Shown piece by piece: positions 18,117 through 27,348 of a stretch of 64,000 nt of DNA. The stretch spans positions 124,001 to 188,000 of the forward strand of contig NZ_CANLVF010000002.1 in NCBI RefSeq assembly GCF_947494555.1, read 5' to 3'. The notes beneath the pieces are model-generated. The model was not told where the DNA came from and made no database searches. It was given only the letters and a program-made list of their open reading frames with translations. The position numbers and the translations under genes are program-made. The first letter of the stretch is position 1. Each line of letters opens with the position of its first letter. The stretch comes from an uncultured Roseibium sp. (GTDB taxonomy: Bacteria > Pseudomonadota > Alphaproteobacteria > Rhizobiales > Stappiaceae).

Positions 18117-18145
18117 GTTCTAGAAACTAGGAGGCTAAGAGTCAA
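18117..18145 (-). promoter_or_regulatory. Putative sigma-70 promoter of the suf operon
   Basis: On the minus strand TTGACT (18145-18140) and TAGAAC (18122-18117) are separated by 17 bases. The first matches the -35 consensus at five of six bases and the second the -10 at four of six. It directs transcription towards sufS2, with a leader of about 170 bases. Confidence 0.5.
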
Positions 18146-18235
18146 GTTTAGACTTACGGGAAACCACGTAGATAGAACCCAATTTCCAACGCTCCGATTC
18201 CCCGGCGCGACAAAATGACAAGGACATAGCGCTTC

Positions 18236-18904
18236 ATGCCTGAGGTGATCTTCAACGGTCCCGCCGGCCGGCTCGAGGGCCGGTTCCATCCCGCCAAAAA
18301 ACGCAACGCTCCCATTGCACTGGTTCTACACCTTCATCCGCAGTTTGGCGGCACGATGAACAACCAGATCGTCTACCAGATGTACTACATGTTCGCGAAA
18401 CGCGGTTTTGCGGTCTTGCGCTTCAATTTCCGTGGCGTTGGCCGGTCGCAGGGAACATTTGATCACGGTCAGGGCGAATTGTCCGACGCGGCCGCGGCGC
18501 TGGACTGGGTCCAAACAGTGCACCCGGACGCGCGCGCGTGCTGGATTGGCGGCTTTTCATTCGGCGCCTGGATCGGCATGCAACTTCTGATGCGCCGTCC
18601 CGAAGTGGAAGGCTTTATCTCAGTCGCACCGCCTGCAAACCTGCACGACTTCTCGTTCCTCGCCCCCTGCCCGTCTTCAGGACTGATCGTTCATGGCGAC
18701 AACGACAAGGTGGTCCCGCAAAAAGATGTCCAGACACTTGTCGACAAGTTGAAAACCCAAAAAGGCATCGTGATCGATCACGAGACCATTCCGGGTGCCA
18801 ACCACTTTTTCGAAAATGACATGGATGAACTTTTGGAGCGATGTGGCACCTATGTCGATGGCCGACTCGGCCTGACACCGGACGACTATGTCAACATCGA
18901 CTGA
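18236..18904 (+). CDS. Alpha/beta hydrolase (COG2945-like)
   Basis: This 222-residue serine hydrolase-fold protein has unknown substrate. It shows the N-terminal VLHLHPQFGGTMNNQIVYQMYY, the turn FNFRGVGRSQG, the nucleophile elbow GGFSFGAWIG, the acidic residue in VHGDNDKVVPQ and the catalytic His in GANHFFENDM, so a complete Ser-Asp-His triad is likely. It diverges from the suf operon and is followed by a clear terminator. Confidence 0.88.
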   Translation: MPEVIFNGPAGRLEGRFHPAKKRNAPIALVLHLHPQFGGTMNNQIVYQMYYMFAKRGFAVLRFNFRGVGRSQGTFDHGQGELSDAAAALDWVQTVHPDARACWIGGFSFGAWIGMQLLMRRPEVEGFISVAPPANLHDFSFLAPCPSSGLIVHGDNDKVVPQKDVQTLVDKLKTQKGIVIDHETIPGANHFFENDMDELLERCGTYVDGRLGLTPDDYVNID

Positions 18905-18919
18905 CCGGATCCAATGGAG

Positions 18920-18946
18920 AGCCCGCCGATCAGGCGGGCTTTTTTG
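18920..18946 (+). terminator. Rho-independent terminator after the hydrolase gene
   Basis: AGCCCGCC (18920-18927), loop GATCA, and GGCGGGCT (18933-18940) form a perfect eight-base stem followed by TTTTT. It starts 16 bases after the hydrolase stop codon. Confidence 0.9.
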
Positions 18947-18949
18947 TCC

Positions 18950-19423
18950 TTGCCCGATGAGCTTCTAGTCCGGCCAGCCACAATGGAAGACCTTTCCGGT
19001 CTCCTGTCGCTTAATCACGACCTCAATCCGGATGACCTGACGGCCGATCCTGATCTCAGTGAAGAAACCTTCCAGCAGATGCTTGAGCACCCTGGACTGA
19101 CGGTCTTGCTTGCTCTCCTGGAAACCGAACCCGTCGGTTCGGTGACTGTTTCGGTAATACCGAACCTGACCCGCGGATGCGCGTCTTATGCGCTGATCGA
19201 AAATGTCGTGACATTGTCCACGCACCGCGGCCGGGGCATCGGTGAAAGGATGATGAACGCGGCGATCGACATCTGCTGGGCGGCAGGATGCTTTAAGATC
19301 ATGCTTTTGTCAGGTGAACGCAATGCCCGGGCGCATGCATTTTATGAACGGCTTGGTTTCGAGCGCAGCAAGACCGGGTTTGACCTCAGGCAACCAGGCT
19401 ACGCCCCGCGCAAGATAACCTGA
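18950..19423 (+). CDS. GNAT family N-acetyltransferase
   Basis: This GNAT acyl-CoA transferase of about 157 residues has unknown acceptor. The fold begins with LLVRPATMEDLSGLLSL and has the acetyl-CoA loop THRGRGIGERMMNAAI and the C-terminal ERNARAHAFYERLGF. The open frame has an ATG at 18914, but translation from there would run through the terminator hairpin. The TTG at 18950 keeps the first beta strand and lies just after the hairpin; the ATG at 18983 would cut into the fold. Confidence 0.78.
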   Translation: MPDELLVRPATMEDLSGLLSLNHDLNPDDLTADPDLSEETFQQMLEHPGLTVLLALLETEPVGSVTVSVIPNLTRGCASYALIENVVTLSTHRGRGIGERMMNAAIDICWAAGCFKIMLLSGERNARAHAFYERLGFERSKTGFDLRQPGYAPRKIT

Positions 19424-19433
19424 AAGCTCCCAA

Positions 19434-19982
19434 TTATCCCTGGAAGGGTTTCTTCCTTGGAATCCCCGGCCCCGTTTCGACGCCATCATCCGGTCCTGCG
19501 AGCGGATCCTCGCCCTCGGCCACAACACCTTTGATCGGTGGCCCGTCATAATCTTCCGGTGGTGGCACTGTGGAGGCAAGTTTACAGTTGGTCAGCCAGA
19601 TGTCGTAGACCGGGTGTTCAACCGCATGAAGACCTGGGCTCGCGGCATACATCCATCCTGAGAAAATTCGGCGCACTTCGTTGTTCAAGGTGATTTCGTC
19701 CACCTGAACAAAACCGGTGGTCAAAGGCGACTCGGTTTGTGGTCTTGTGTGGCAAACCCTCGGAGTGACCTGAAGCGCTCCGAATTGCACTGTTTCGCCA
19801 ATATAAACATCAAATGAAATGATACGGCCGGTGATCTTGTCGAGACCGGAGAAGACGGCAACCGGGTTCTCGATCTTTTCGGCCTGGACAGCGCCGCCGG
19901 GGATGACCGCGGAAATTGCCGCAAGTGCAACAGATGCACATAGTCGTATCGCTGTTTTTTTCGCTTCGAACACTTTTGCCAT
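19434..19982 (-). CDS. DUF2155 family exported protein
   Basis: The 182-residue protein has a signal peptide (IRLCASVALAAISAVIPGGAVQA) and a DUF2155-like domain: FSGLDKITGRIISFDVYIGETVQFGALQVTPRVCHTRP, EITLNNEVRRIFSGWMYAASPGLHAVEHPVYDIWLTNCK. Two cysteines could form a disulfide. The acidic, Pro/Gly-rich tail looks disordered. The function of this alphaproteobacterial envelope family is unknown. It converges with the GNAT gene, with 10 bases between the stops. Confidence 0.88.
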   Translation of the reverse strand: MAKVFEAKKTAIRLCASVALAAISAVIPGGAVQAEKIENPVAVFSGLDKITGRIISFDVYIGETVQFGALQVTPRVCHTRPQTESPLTTGFVQVDEITLNNEVRRIFSGWMYAASPGLHAVEHPVYDIWLTNCKLASTVPPPEDYDGPPIKGVVAEGEDPLAGPDDGVETGPGIPRKKPFQG

Positions 19983-20087
19983 CAGGTAATGAGTCGCTGG
20001 TGCTAGGATAATTGCTTTCTTTGTCGTCGCGCTAGCACCGAATTACGGCCCGGACAAGACAACAACCCGCCCGAAGCCGCATTCGCG

Positions 20088-23018
20088 TCAGCCAATTTCC
20101 GCCAGTCTGTTCATGGCAACCTGAACCTTTTCAAGCTTTACCTTGGATTCAGCCACTTTTTCGCGCTCTCCTTCGACGACGTCTTCGGGAGCTTTTTCAA
20201 CAAACTTCGGATTGGACAGCTTTTTCTCCGTTTTGGATATCTCAGCTTCCAGCTTGCCGATCTCTTTCTGAAGCCGCGCTCTTTCCGCACTTAGATCAAT
20301 AACACCGGCAAGCGGCAGGCACACGGTCGCCTCGCCCACGATGATTTGCGCAGACCCGGAAGGCGCCGTGTCCGCGAGCGTAACGGTCTCTGCACGAGCA
20401 AGTCGGAGCACAGCCGATTCATGTGTCGAAAGCCGCGAACGCGTTTGCTCGTTCGTGCCAACCATCACAACCGAAACCTTTGCTCCCGCCGGTACGTTCA
20501 TCTCTGCACGAACAGAGCGTATCTCGGAAATCAGGTTCACAAGCCAGTTGATTTCAGCAGCTGCATCTTCGTCAGACACGAGTGCTTGTGGCCAGGCAGC
20601 AAGCATGAGCAAGCCGTCTGCCTTGTTGCCCTCGTCGCCGAGACGCTCCCAAAGCTCTTCCGTGAGGAACGGCATGAACGGGTGCAGAACCTTCAGGATC
20701 TCGTCGATTGCCCACGCTGTTGTAGCGCGCGTCTCGGCCTTCGCCGCCTCGTCGTCACCATTGAAGATCGGTTTGGCGAGTTCCAGGAACCAGTCGCAGA
20801 AAGTGTTCCAGGTGAACTTATAGACCGCACCGGCCGCATCATTGAACCGATAGTCTTCCAACGCTGCAGTAACCTCGGTGATGCAACGGCCGGTTTCCGT
20901 CGCGATCCAACGGTTGAGCGTGTGCTTTGTGGTGGATGGATCAAATTCTTCGACGCGCGCACAACCATTCATTTCGGCGAACCGGGATGCGTTCCAGAGC
21001 TTTGTCGCAAAGCGCTGACCGCCTTCAGCGGCCTGGTCAGACATGCGCAGCATCCTGCGCGCCTGAACTTCCTGACTGGCCAGCGCGAAACGGGTTGCGT
21101 CAGCGCCAAAGCGGTCGATCAGGTCGAGCGGGTCAATGACGTTGCCTGTCGACTTGGACATTTTCTTGCCTTTGCCGTCGACGACGATGGAGTTGAAATA
21201 GACGGTGTGGAACGGCACTTCATTCATGAAGTGCAGGCCCTGCATCATCATTCGGGCGACCCAGAAGAAGATGATGTCTAGACCCGTGATCAGCACATCG
21301 GTCTTGTAATAGCGTTCCAACTCAGGCGTCTTGTTCGGCCAGCCCAGGGTTGAAAATGGCCAGAGCGCGGAGGAGAACCAGGTGTCGAGAACGTCCTCAT
21401 CACGCGTTAATGCCCTGCCGCCCGCCATTTCAATGGCTTCTTCCTCAGTCTGGGCGCAAAATTCTTTGCCGTCCTCATCGTACCAAACCGGGATCTGATG
21501 TCCCCACCAGAGCTGGCGTGAGATACACCAGGGCTGGATATCATCAAGCCAGTTGTAATAGATCTTGTCGGCATTGCCAGGGATCAGCTTTGTCGTGCCG
21601 TTCCTGACCGCTTCAAGTGCCGGACCCGCGAGGGTCTTGGCATCGACGAACCACTGGTCGGTCAACATCGGCTCGATGACGACTTTTGAGCGATCGCCGA
21701 ATGGCTGCATGATTTTTTTCGACTCGACCATCGGCAGCTCGGATGGTCCGGCTTCGTCTTCACCTAGAGCGCGAATAATCGCCCTCCCCAGCGGGTGCCA
21801 TTCCGGCGCGTTGCCCTTCATCCAGGCAACGTCGGGACGGTCAGCGGGAACCATGACCGCGAGCCCCTCCGCCGTGATCTGCTCGATGACACGCTTGCGC
21901 GCCTCATAGCGGTCAAGGCCACGCAAGTCGTCCGGAACGATGTTGATCAGGTCGACCTCTTTGACGGTCATTTCCGTTCCGTCAATAATCGCCTGTGCTT
22001 TAGCCGCCTCCTCGACATATGGCGCGCCGTCAGAACGCATTGCGCCTTTGGTGTCCATGAGCCGGTACATCGGGATCTTGTTGCGCTGTGCGACGCCATA
22101 GTCATTGAAGTCGTGTGCGCCGGTGATCTTGACCGCTCCGGAACCGAAATCTGGATCCGGATAGCTATCCGTGATGATCGGAATCAGGCGGCGATGCGCC
22201 TTCGGACCGACCGGGATTTCGCAGAGCTTGCCGACAATCGGCGCGTAGCGGGTGTCACCCGGGTGAACCGCGACCGCGCCATCTCCCAGCATCGTCTCAG
22301 GGCGCGTGGTCGCGATCGAAATGTAGTCGCGGTTCTCGCGGAGGGTGATGTTACCCTCCTCGTCCTTCTCGACATATTCATATGTCTCGCCGCCGGCCAG
22401 CGGATATTTGAAATGCCACATGTGGCCGTCTGTCTCGACATTCTCAACTTCCAGATCCGAGATTGCGGTCTCGAATTTGGGGTCCCAGTTGACCAGCCGC
22501 TTTGAGCGATAGATCAGGCCTTCATTATAAAGATCGACAAAGACCTTCAGAACCGCCGCAGACAGGTTCGCAGACATGGTGAACTCGGTCCGGCTCCAGT
22601 CGCAGGAGGCACCCAGACGCTTCAACTGACCAAGGATGGTTCCCTCGGATTTGCGTTTTTGCTCCCAGACCCGCTCGACGAATGCTTCCCGTCCCATCTC
22701 GCGGCGTCCGGGCTGCTGCGTTTCCATCAGTTCCCGTTCAACCACCATCTGCGTTGCTATCCCGGCGTGGTCGGTGCCGGGCTGCCAGAGGACGTCATAT
22801 CCCTGCATACGCTTCCAGCGGATCAGAATGTCCTGCAACGTGTTGTTGAGCGCGTGACCCATGTGGAGCGAACCGGTCACGTTTGGCGGCGGAATTACGA
22901 TGGAAAAGGCAGGCGCACCCTCTTTGGCGCCAGCACCGGCCTTGAAGGCCTCCGACTGTTCCCAGGTCTCGTAAATCCGCGGCTCGACACTTGCCGCATC
23001 GTAGGTCTTATCCAGCAT
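20088..23018 (-). CDS. valS: Valyl-tRNA synthetase
   Basis: ValS charges tRNA-Val with valine and edits threonine. The 976-residue class I synthetase has the HIGH-type motif in PPPNVTGSLHMGHALNNTLQ, the editing domain (ISIATTRPETMLGDGAVAVHP), the KMSKS loop GKKMSKSTGNVIDP and a C-terminal coiled coil of Lys/Glu heptads (SAERARLQKEIGKLEAEISKTE). The ATG at 23018 (MLDKTYDAASVEPRIYETWE) is preferred over the codon three residues upstream. Confidence 0.96.
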   Translation of the reverse strand: MLDKTYDAASVEPRIYETWEQSEAFKAGAGAKEGAPAFSIVIPPPNVTGSLHMGHALNNTLQDILIRWKRMQGYDVLWQPGTDHAGIATQMVVERELMETQQPGRREMGREAFVERVWEQKRKSEGTILGQLKRLGASCDWSRTEFTMSANLSAAVLKVFVDLYNEGLIYRSKRLVNWDPKFETAISDLEVENVETDGHMWHFKYPLAGGETYEYVEKDEEGNITLRENRDYISIATTRPETMLGDGAVAVHPGDTRYAPIVGKLCEIPVGPKAHRRLIPIITDSYPDPDFGSGAVKITGAHDFNDYGVAQRNKIPMYRLMDTKGAMRSDGAPYVEEAAKAQAIIDGTEMTVKEVDLINIVPDDLRGLDRYEARKRVIEQITAEGLAVMVPADRPDVAWMKGNAPEWHPLGRAIIRALGEDEAGPSELPMVESKKIMQPFGDRSKVVIEPMLTDQWFVDAKTLAGPALEAVRNGTTKLIPGNADKIYYNWLDDIQPWCISRQLWWGHQIPVWYDEDGKEFCAQTEEEAIEMAGGRALTRDEDVLDTWFSSALWPFSTLGWPNKTPELERYYKTDVLITGLDIIFFWVARMMMQGLHFMNEVPFHTVYFNSIVVDGKGKKMSKSTGNVIDPLDLIDRFGADATRFALASQEVQARRMLRMSDQAAEGGQRFATKLWNASRFAEMNGCARVEEFDPSTTKHTLNRWIATETGRCITEVTAALEDYRFNDAAGAVYKFTWNTFCDWFLELAKPIFNGDDEAAKAETRATTAWAIDEILKVLHPFMPFLTEELWERLGDEGNKADGLLMLAAWPQALVSDEDAAAEINWLVNLISEIRSVRAEMNVPAGAKVSVVMVGTNEQTRSRLSTHESAVLRLARAETVTLADTAPSGSAQIIVGEATVCLPLAGVIDLSAERARLQKEIGKLEAEISKTEKKLSNPKFVEKAPEDVVEGEREKVAESKVKLEKVQVAMNRLAEIG

Positions 23019-23192
23019 CAGGGTCACTCAATGGGAGGATGTATTTCGAATTTCGTGAGCTCCCGTGTAAATCGGAAGCGTCGGCACAAGTCAACAGCCT
23101 TAAGGCGCGCTCGAGGCAAGATGAGACCTCATTTGCCTGAGAACGAAACCCCGGTGCTTGGGCCCGGCGAAAATAAATGCCATAAGCCCGGC

Positions 23193-23618
23193 ATGACTGT
23201 TTCGATCCGGCCCCATCATCTGCTTTGCATCCTGACCTATTTGGGCAAGGGATACACGGCAAGCTTCGTGCAAAACTACAACGGGGTCATCAAGCGGTTG
23301 AATGCCGGTGAAACTGTCACGATCGTAACCGGACCGGACGATATTTGCCGCGCCATGCTCAACGAAGACGGTTGCCATTGTCACAATGACAGTGTGCTCG
23401 AGCGGGACGCGATCGCATTGGCACAGGTCAGCAATTTTCTGGACCGTGACGTTGGACCAGGCCAGCCGGTCCACCTTACGCCAGATCGTATCGCTGGATT
23501 GAGAAAAGCCTTTGCAGCCGGGGAAATTCGGGGAGGCTGTGCCGGATGCGAGTGGTCCGAGCTTTGTACGTCAATCTCTGCCAGGAACTTTGCCGGATGC
23601 CATCTGTCGACCCGGTAG
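23193..23618 (+). CDS. DUF1284 domain protein
   Basis: This 141-residue protein begins MTVSIRPHHLLCILTYLGKGYT, the hallmark start of DUF1284. It contains His and Cys clusters that could bind metal: RPHHLLC, EDGCHCHNDSVLERD, GGCAGCEWSELC and FAGCHLS. Function is unknown. A longer frame opens at 22659 inside valS on the other strand, but that part is antisense to valS; the ATG at 23193 is used. Confidence 0.82.
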   Translation: MTVSIRPHHLLCILTYLGKGYTASFVQNYNGVIKRLNAGETVTIVTGPDDICRAMLNEDGCHCHNDSVLERDAIALAQVSNFLDRDVGPGQPVHLTPDRIAGLRKAFAAGEIRGGCAGCEWSELCTSISARNFAGCHLSTR

Positions 23619-23640
23619 CTTCACTTTGGCCTGTTCGAGA

Positions 23641-24369
23641 TCAGCGCCGCCTCGTAACGCGCTGGATTTCCTTTTGCACCATCTGCTCAACCATGCCTGG
23701 GAGGTTCTGATCAAGCCAGGCTTTCAGCATCGGGCGCAACATTTCCTGAACAAGTTCCTCAACCGTCTGTGCCTGGGAGCCAACAAACATGTTCGACAGA
23801 TTGTCGAAAGCTGCGTGAACAGCTTCCCCGGTATTGTTCGACGTCAAAGGCGCGTTTTCGGCGACCAGCGGAAGGTCGTCCGGAACCGGTGCCGTTTCAA
23901 TCGTTGACGGCGGGAACGGATCCGGTGCCGGGGTGAGAACAGCTTCAGGCTCTTCGGCGAACGATATGTCGCCGGCCGGACTGTCGAACTCATCCGCGAG
24001 CCCTTCGACCATTTCCATGCTGTCGTCTTCTTCGACAGCAAGCTCTTCCGTCAACTCCAGAACGTCGTCTTCACCTTCGTCTTCAGCGGCATCGGCTTCC
24101 ATGGCCGCTGCCATGTCGTCCGCTTCGTCTTCAGACGAGTCTCCGCCGCCGCTTGGCTCCATATCAAACAGTTTGTCGAGATCGTCCTGCGACATTTCTC
24201 CAGCATCGCCCATATCATCTACCGCTTCTTCTACTGGAGTTTCTGCTTCTTCTGCTTCTTCTGCCGCTTCCGCCTCGTTGCCCTGGGTGTCTTCATCGGA
24301 AATAATGCGGCGGATCGATGCGAGGATCTCCTCCATCGACGGCTCTTCAGCCTTTTTCGCCTCTGCCAT
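23641..24369 (-). CDS. popZ: Polar organizing protein PopZ (DUF2497)
   Basis: PopZ forms the polar hub that anchors chromosome centromeres in alphaproteobacteria. The 242-residue protein has the three expected parts: an N-terminal helix (SMEEILASIRRIISDEDTQ), a long acidic Glu/Asp/Pro-rich disordered linker (about 30-165) and C-terminal helices for oligomerisation (NLSNMFVGSQAQTVEELVQEMLRPMLKAWLDQNLPGMVEQMVQKEIQRVTRRR). Its position between tolC and valS is the usual one. Confidence 0.93.
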   Translation of the reverse strand: MAEAKKAEEPSMEEILASIRRIISDEDTQGNEAEAAEEAEEAETPVEEAVDDMGDAGEMSQDDLDKLFDMEPSGGGDSSEDEADDMAAAMEADAAEDEGEDDVLELTEELAVEEDDSMEMVEGLADEFDSPAGDISFAEEPEAVLTPAPDPFPPSTIETAPVPDDLPLVAENAPLTSNNTGEAVHAAFDNLSNMFVGSQAQTVEELVQEMLRPMLKAWLDQNLPGMVEQMVQKEIQRVTRRR

Positions 24370-24574
24370 GACTTCCCCCGTGCAATTCAGCCAAGCTGCG
24401 GACTATCCGGTAAGTTCCAATTGATTCGTTATCGGAAATTATGCGTGTCGATACCAGAGCCGCAAAGCAACCGTGCAAAAAACGGTCGCCTTATCCCCTC
24501 ATATGTCTGTTGAAAGCCTTGCCGCTGTACATGAAAACAGTTGCTTATGGGCATACGGGGTCAGGCTCTAAATA

Positions 24575-24608
24575 AACAAAAGGGCCGAAACCATCTGGCT
24601 TCAGCCCT
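24575..24608 (-). terminator. Rho-independent terminator of tolC
   Basis: On the minus strand AAGGGCTGAA pairs with TTTCGGCCCTT (one G-U) around a ten-base loop and is followed by TTGTTTATTT. It lies about 30 bases after the tolC stop codon. Confidence 0.75.
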
Positions 24609-24637
24609 TAGAAAATTGATCTTTGCAGAGCGCCCGT

Positions 24638-26038
24638 TCAACGACCGTCCGGTGTTCTGAGACCGAACCATTTGCCGCGAACCGCCTTGTAGTGCTGCGT
24701 AGGATCATAGATCTGCACACGAAGACCAAGTCTGCTTGCACTCAGATTGCCAACAGAGGACACCAGCTGGTAGCCGCTGATAATCCGGTTGCTCTGCGCG
24801 GTCACGAGGTTCGACTGCTGCGTCACAAGTTCACGCTGTGCGTCAAGCACATCGAGCGTGGTCCGCTGGCCGACACGCTGTTCTTCAATAACGCCTTCGA
24901 GCGCAAGCTGCTGCGCCTCGACAGCGGCACGCGCTGCAACAATCGATGCTTCAGCCGCCTGATAATTTCCCCATGCTGAAATGACGTTCGCCCTGATCTG
25001 ATCCCGGGTCACGTCCAGTTGGAGACGGGTTTGTCCCAGAGATTCTTTCGCCTGCCGGACGCTGGAAGATACACTTCCTGCCTGGTAGATGGGAATGCTC
25101 ACGCTGCCGCTGACAGACGCGGAATCCTGATTTTCGGCAAAAAAGGTCTCTGTATCGAGGCTTCTGGAGACACTGCCGCTGACCGAAACGGTCGGCAGAA
25201 GCTGGCCTTCGATTGCCTTGACGTTAAAAATGGCCGCATCCACCTGGTGCTGCGCCTGTTTGATCAGCGGCTGATTGGTCTCGCTGCTTTGAAGCGCAGT
25301 ATCAAGCGACTTTGGTACAAAGCGATTGATGCCGGCGTCAGCGGAGAGATTTTTGGCCTCAATGCCGATAACCTGCCGATACACCGCCCGGCTGGAATTG
25401 AGATTCGCCATGGCGGAGTTAAGACTTGCCTGCGCTTCAGCGGCACGTGCTTCCGCCTGACTGACGTCGGTGCGCGTACCCTCGCCAACGTCAAACCGGT
25501 CACGGGCAGCCCGAACCTGTTCCTGCAGGAACGCAAGATCGCTCCGCTGCAGCGACACGAGCGCAGTATCCTGGATAACACTCACATAGGCTGTTGCCGC
25601 CGACAGAAGCGTATCCTGCTCTGTCGCAATCAGGCTTTCCCGCTGCGCCCGGACGAGCGCTTCCGCCTGACGCACCGAATTCACGGTCCGAAACCCGGCA
25701 AAAACAGTCTGGCTGATGCTCAACGAGATTGACGCGTTGTTTTGCACATTCGACAAATTGCCGGTCGCGGAATCACTCCAGCTTCGCGACAGGCTTGCTG
25801 CCGCCGAAACGGTCGGCCGCCAACCGGACAATGCCTGCGGCACTCCTTCGTCTGTGGAGCGCATCGCCGCCCGCGCGGCGTTCAACGAAGGATTGTTGGT
25901 ATAAGCCAATGCGAGCGATTGCCAGATCGTTTCGGCTCTCGCTGGAGATACCGTAAGTCCAGTCAACGAAACGGCAGCGACCCCACCCATCAGCACAAGT
26001 CCGACGGTTGCTGCCCTAAATGTTGATCGACGAGACAC
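24638..26038 (-). CDS. tolC: TolC family outer membrane efflux protein
   Basis: This 466-residue protein is the outer-membrane exit duct of type I secretion and multidrug efflux systems. It has a signal peptide (ATVGLVLMGGVAAVSLTGLTVSPARA) and two TolC repeats: ETIWQSLALAYTNNPSLNAARAAMRSTDEGVPQALSGWRPTV in the first and a second half with RVGQRTTLDVLDAQRELVTQQSNLVTAQSNRIISGYQL. The GTG at 26038 has AAGGAG six bases upstream and is preferred over the GTG at 26059. The inner-membrane partners are not in the window. Confidence 0.93.
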   Translation of the reverse strand: MSRRSTFRAATVGLVLMGGVAAVSLTGLTVSPARAETIWQSLALAYTNNPSLNAARAAMRSTDEGVPQALSGWRPTVSAAASLSRSWSDSATGNLSNVQNNASISLSISQTVFAGFRTVNSVRQAEALVRAQRESLIATEQDTLLSAATAYVSVIQDTALVSLQRSDLAFLQEQVRAARDRFDVGEGTRTDVSQAEARAAEAQASLNSAMANLNSSRAVYRQVIGIEAKNLSADAGINRFVPKSLDTALQSSETNQPLIKQAQHQVDAAIFNVKAIEGQLLPTVSVSGSVSRSLDTETFFAENQDSASVSGSVSIPIYQAGSVSSSVRQAKESLGQTRLQLDVTRDQIRANVISAWGNYQAAEASIVAARAAVEAQQLALEGVIEEQRVGQRTTLDVLDAQRELVTQQSNLVTAQSNRIISGYQLVSSVGNLSASRLGLRVQIYDPTQHYKAVRGKWFGLRTPDGR

Positions 26039-26241
26039 CCATTGCTCCTTCAGGATCACGACACTTGAGCATGTTGAGTAAACTGAAGAGTTTTATTCTT
26101 CAAGCGTTTACGCGCCAGAAATGCGGTTTTTCCCGGAGTGCGTCTTTATAGCAACAAGTCAAAATCCGAGGTAAACCGCTCGCGCTGTTGTTAAAACCCG
26201 CAAGTCCGCGTCGGCTTTCATCCGCGACCTGAAACGGTCGC

Positions 26242-26904
26242 CTAAAATACGAATTCTGCCGTCCTGGCAAAGCCGGGCAACATACTGACCGAAGCATTGA
26301 ACGCGAATCGGCTGCTGACCGCCTCACCTGACTTGCGGAAGAGGCGCGATGCACCGGCGCCACCCTGGCCTTCAACAACCACCAGACGCCCGGCCTCTTT
26401 AAGCTGTGCTGTCAGTGTTTCCGGCAAGACTTCGACGGATCCGTCAACGAAGATCACGTCATATGGGCCTTCCGACGCGTATCCTTTGACAAGCGGGCCG
26501 TCCACGACCACAGCATTCTCAATACCAAGGTCAACCAGCACCTCGGTTGCCGTCTTGACGAGGTCTTCGTTTTCCTCAAGTGCAACGACCGAGGCAGCAA
26601 GGTCTGCAATGACGGCGGCGCTGTATCCGGTTCCCGCGCCGACAACCAGAACAACATCGTCTTTCCGGATTTCGGCCAGTTGAACGAGTTTTCCGAAGAT
26701 ATGCGGCTTCATGAGAAACCGTTCGCAATCCGCCGGTCCAACCGGAAGGTCCTCGTCGATATAAGCGACAGCCTTTTTCGACGCCGGCACAAAGCGTTCT
26801 CTCGGGACCGCTTCCATCGCGTCAAGGATCCGGTGATCGGTGACATCGTTGGTGCGCAACTGGTTGTCCACCATCTTGCGGCGGGACTGGCTATAGTCCG
26901 TCAT
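26242..26904 (-). CDS. pcm: Protein-L-isoaspartate O-methyltransferase-like
   Basis: This 220-residue SAM-dependent methyltransferase belongs to the Pcm family, which repairs isoaspartyl residues. The family N terminus RRKMVDNQLRTNDVTDHRILDAMEAVPRERFVP is followed by the SAM loop VVLVVGAGTGYSAAVIADL and VVVDGPLVKGYASEGPYDVIFVDGSVEVLPETL. The usual Pcm substrate segment is altered (PADCERFLMKPHIFGKLVQ), a variant often annotated only as a Pcm-family protein next to tolC. The ATG at 26904 is preferred. Confidence 0.85.
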   Translation of the reverse strand: MTDYSQSRRKMVDNQLRTNDVTDHRILDAMEAVPRERFVPASKKAVAYIDEDLPVGPADCERFLMKPHIFGKLVQLAEIRKDDVVLVVGAGTGYSAAVIADLAASVVALEENEDLVKTATEVLVDLGIENAVVVDGPLVKGYASEGPYDVIFVDGSVEVLPETLTAQLKEAGRLVVVEGQGGAGASRLFRKSGEAVSSRFAFNASVSMLPGFARTAEFVF

Positions 26905-27156
26905 TTCGGCCCTCACTTTGACTTGCCGGAAAACCGGCGCCTCTGAAGACGTTCATTAGCGAGGCAAACGCGGCCTGACAAGTATCCCTTGCAACGGATT
27001 TCCTGAAAGTGGAGCGCCCGGAATTCAGAAAATGATACCAGGCTTGAGACAGATCCTTCGTGCACGCGGCCATGGCAGTGGAAATGTGAACCAGTCCAAA
27101 TTCTGGACTTGACCAATGCGCACAACTGTTTGATAAGGCGCGGCACACCACACGGT

Positions 27157-27230
27157 GGCCCTGTGGCGGAGTGGTGACGCAGCGGATTGCAAATCCGTGT
27201 ACACCGGTTCGATTCCGGTCGGGGCCTCCA
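27157..27230 (+). tRNA. tRNA-Cys (GCA)
   Basis: A 74-base cloverleaf with acceptor stem GGCCCTG/CGGGGCC (one G-U), D arm, anticodon loop ATTGCAAAT with anticodon GCA, T arm ACCGGTTCGATTCCGGT and encoded CCA end. Confidence 0.96.
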
Positions 27231-27348
27231 ACATTTTCAAAAAAAATAGCTAACTTGAACGGCTGGTCTGTCACGTACGACCGGCAGCTACCGCATTCCC
27301 CGACGGCATGATAGCGTTGCCCGGTATATTTCAGATCGGGGGAACATT

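Noticed and set aside
22659..23192. Upstream half of the frame containing the DUF1284 gene
   Set aside because: It is antisense to valS; the DUF1284 homology begins at the ATG at 23193.
26891..27274. Minus-strand frames across tRNA-Cys (reading PDRNRTGVHGFAIRCVTTPPQ and APTGIEPVYTDLQSAA)
   Set aside because: These are the well-known false proteins produced by translating the opposite strand of a tRNA gene.
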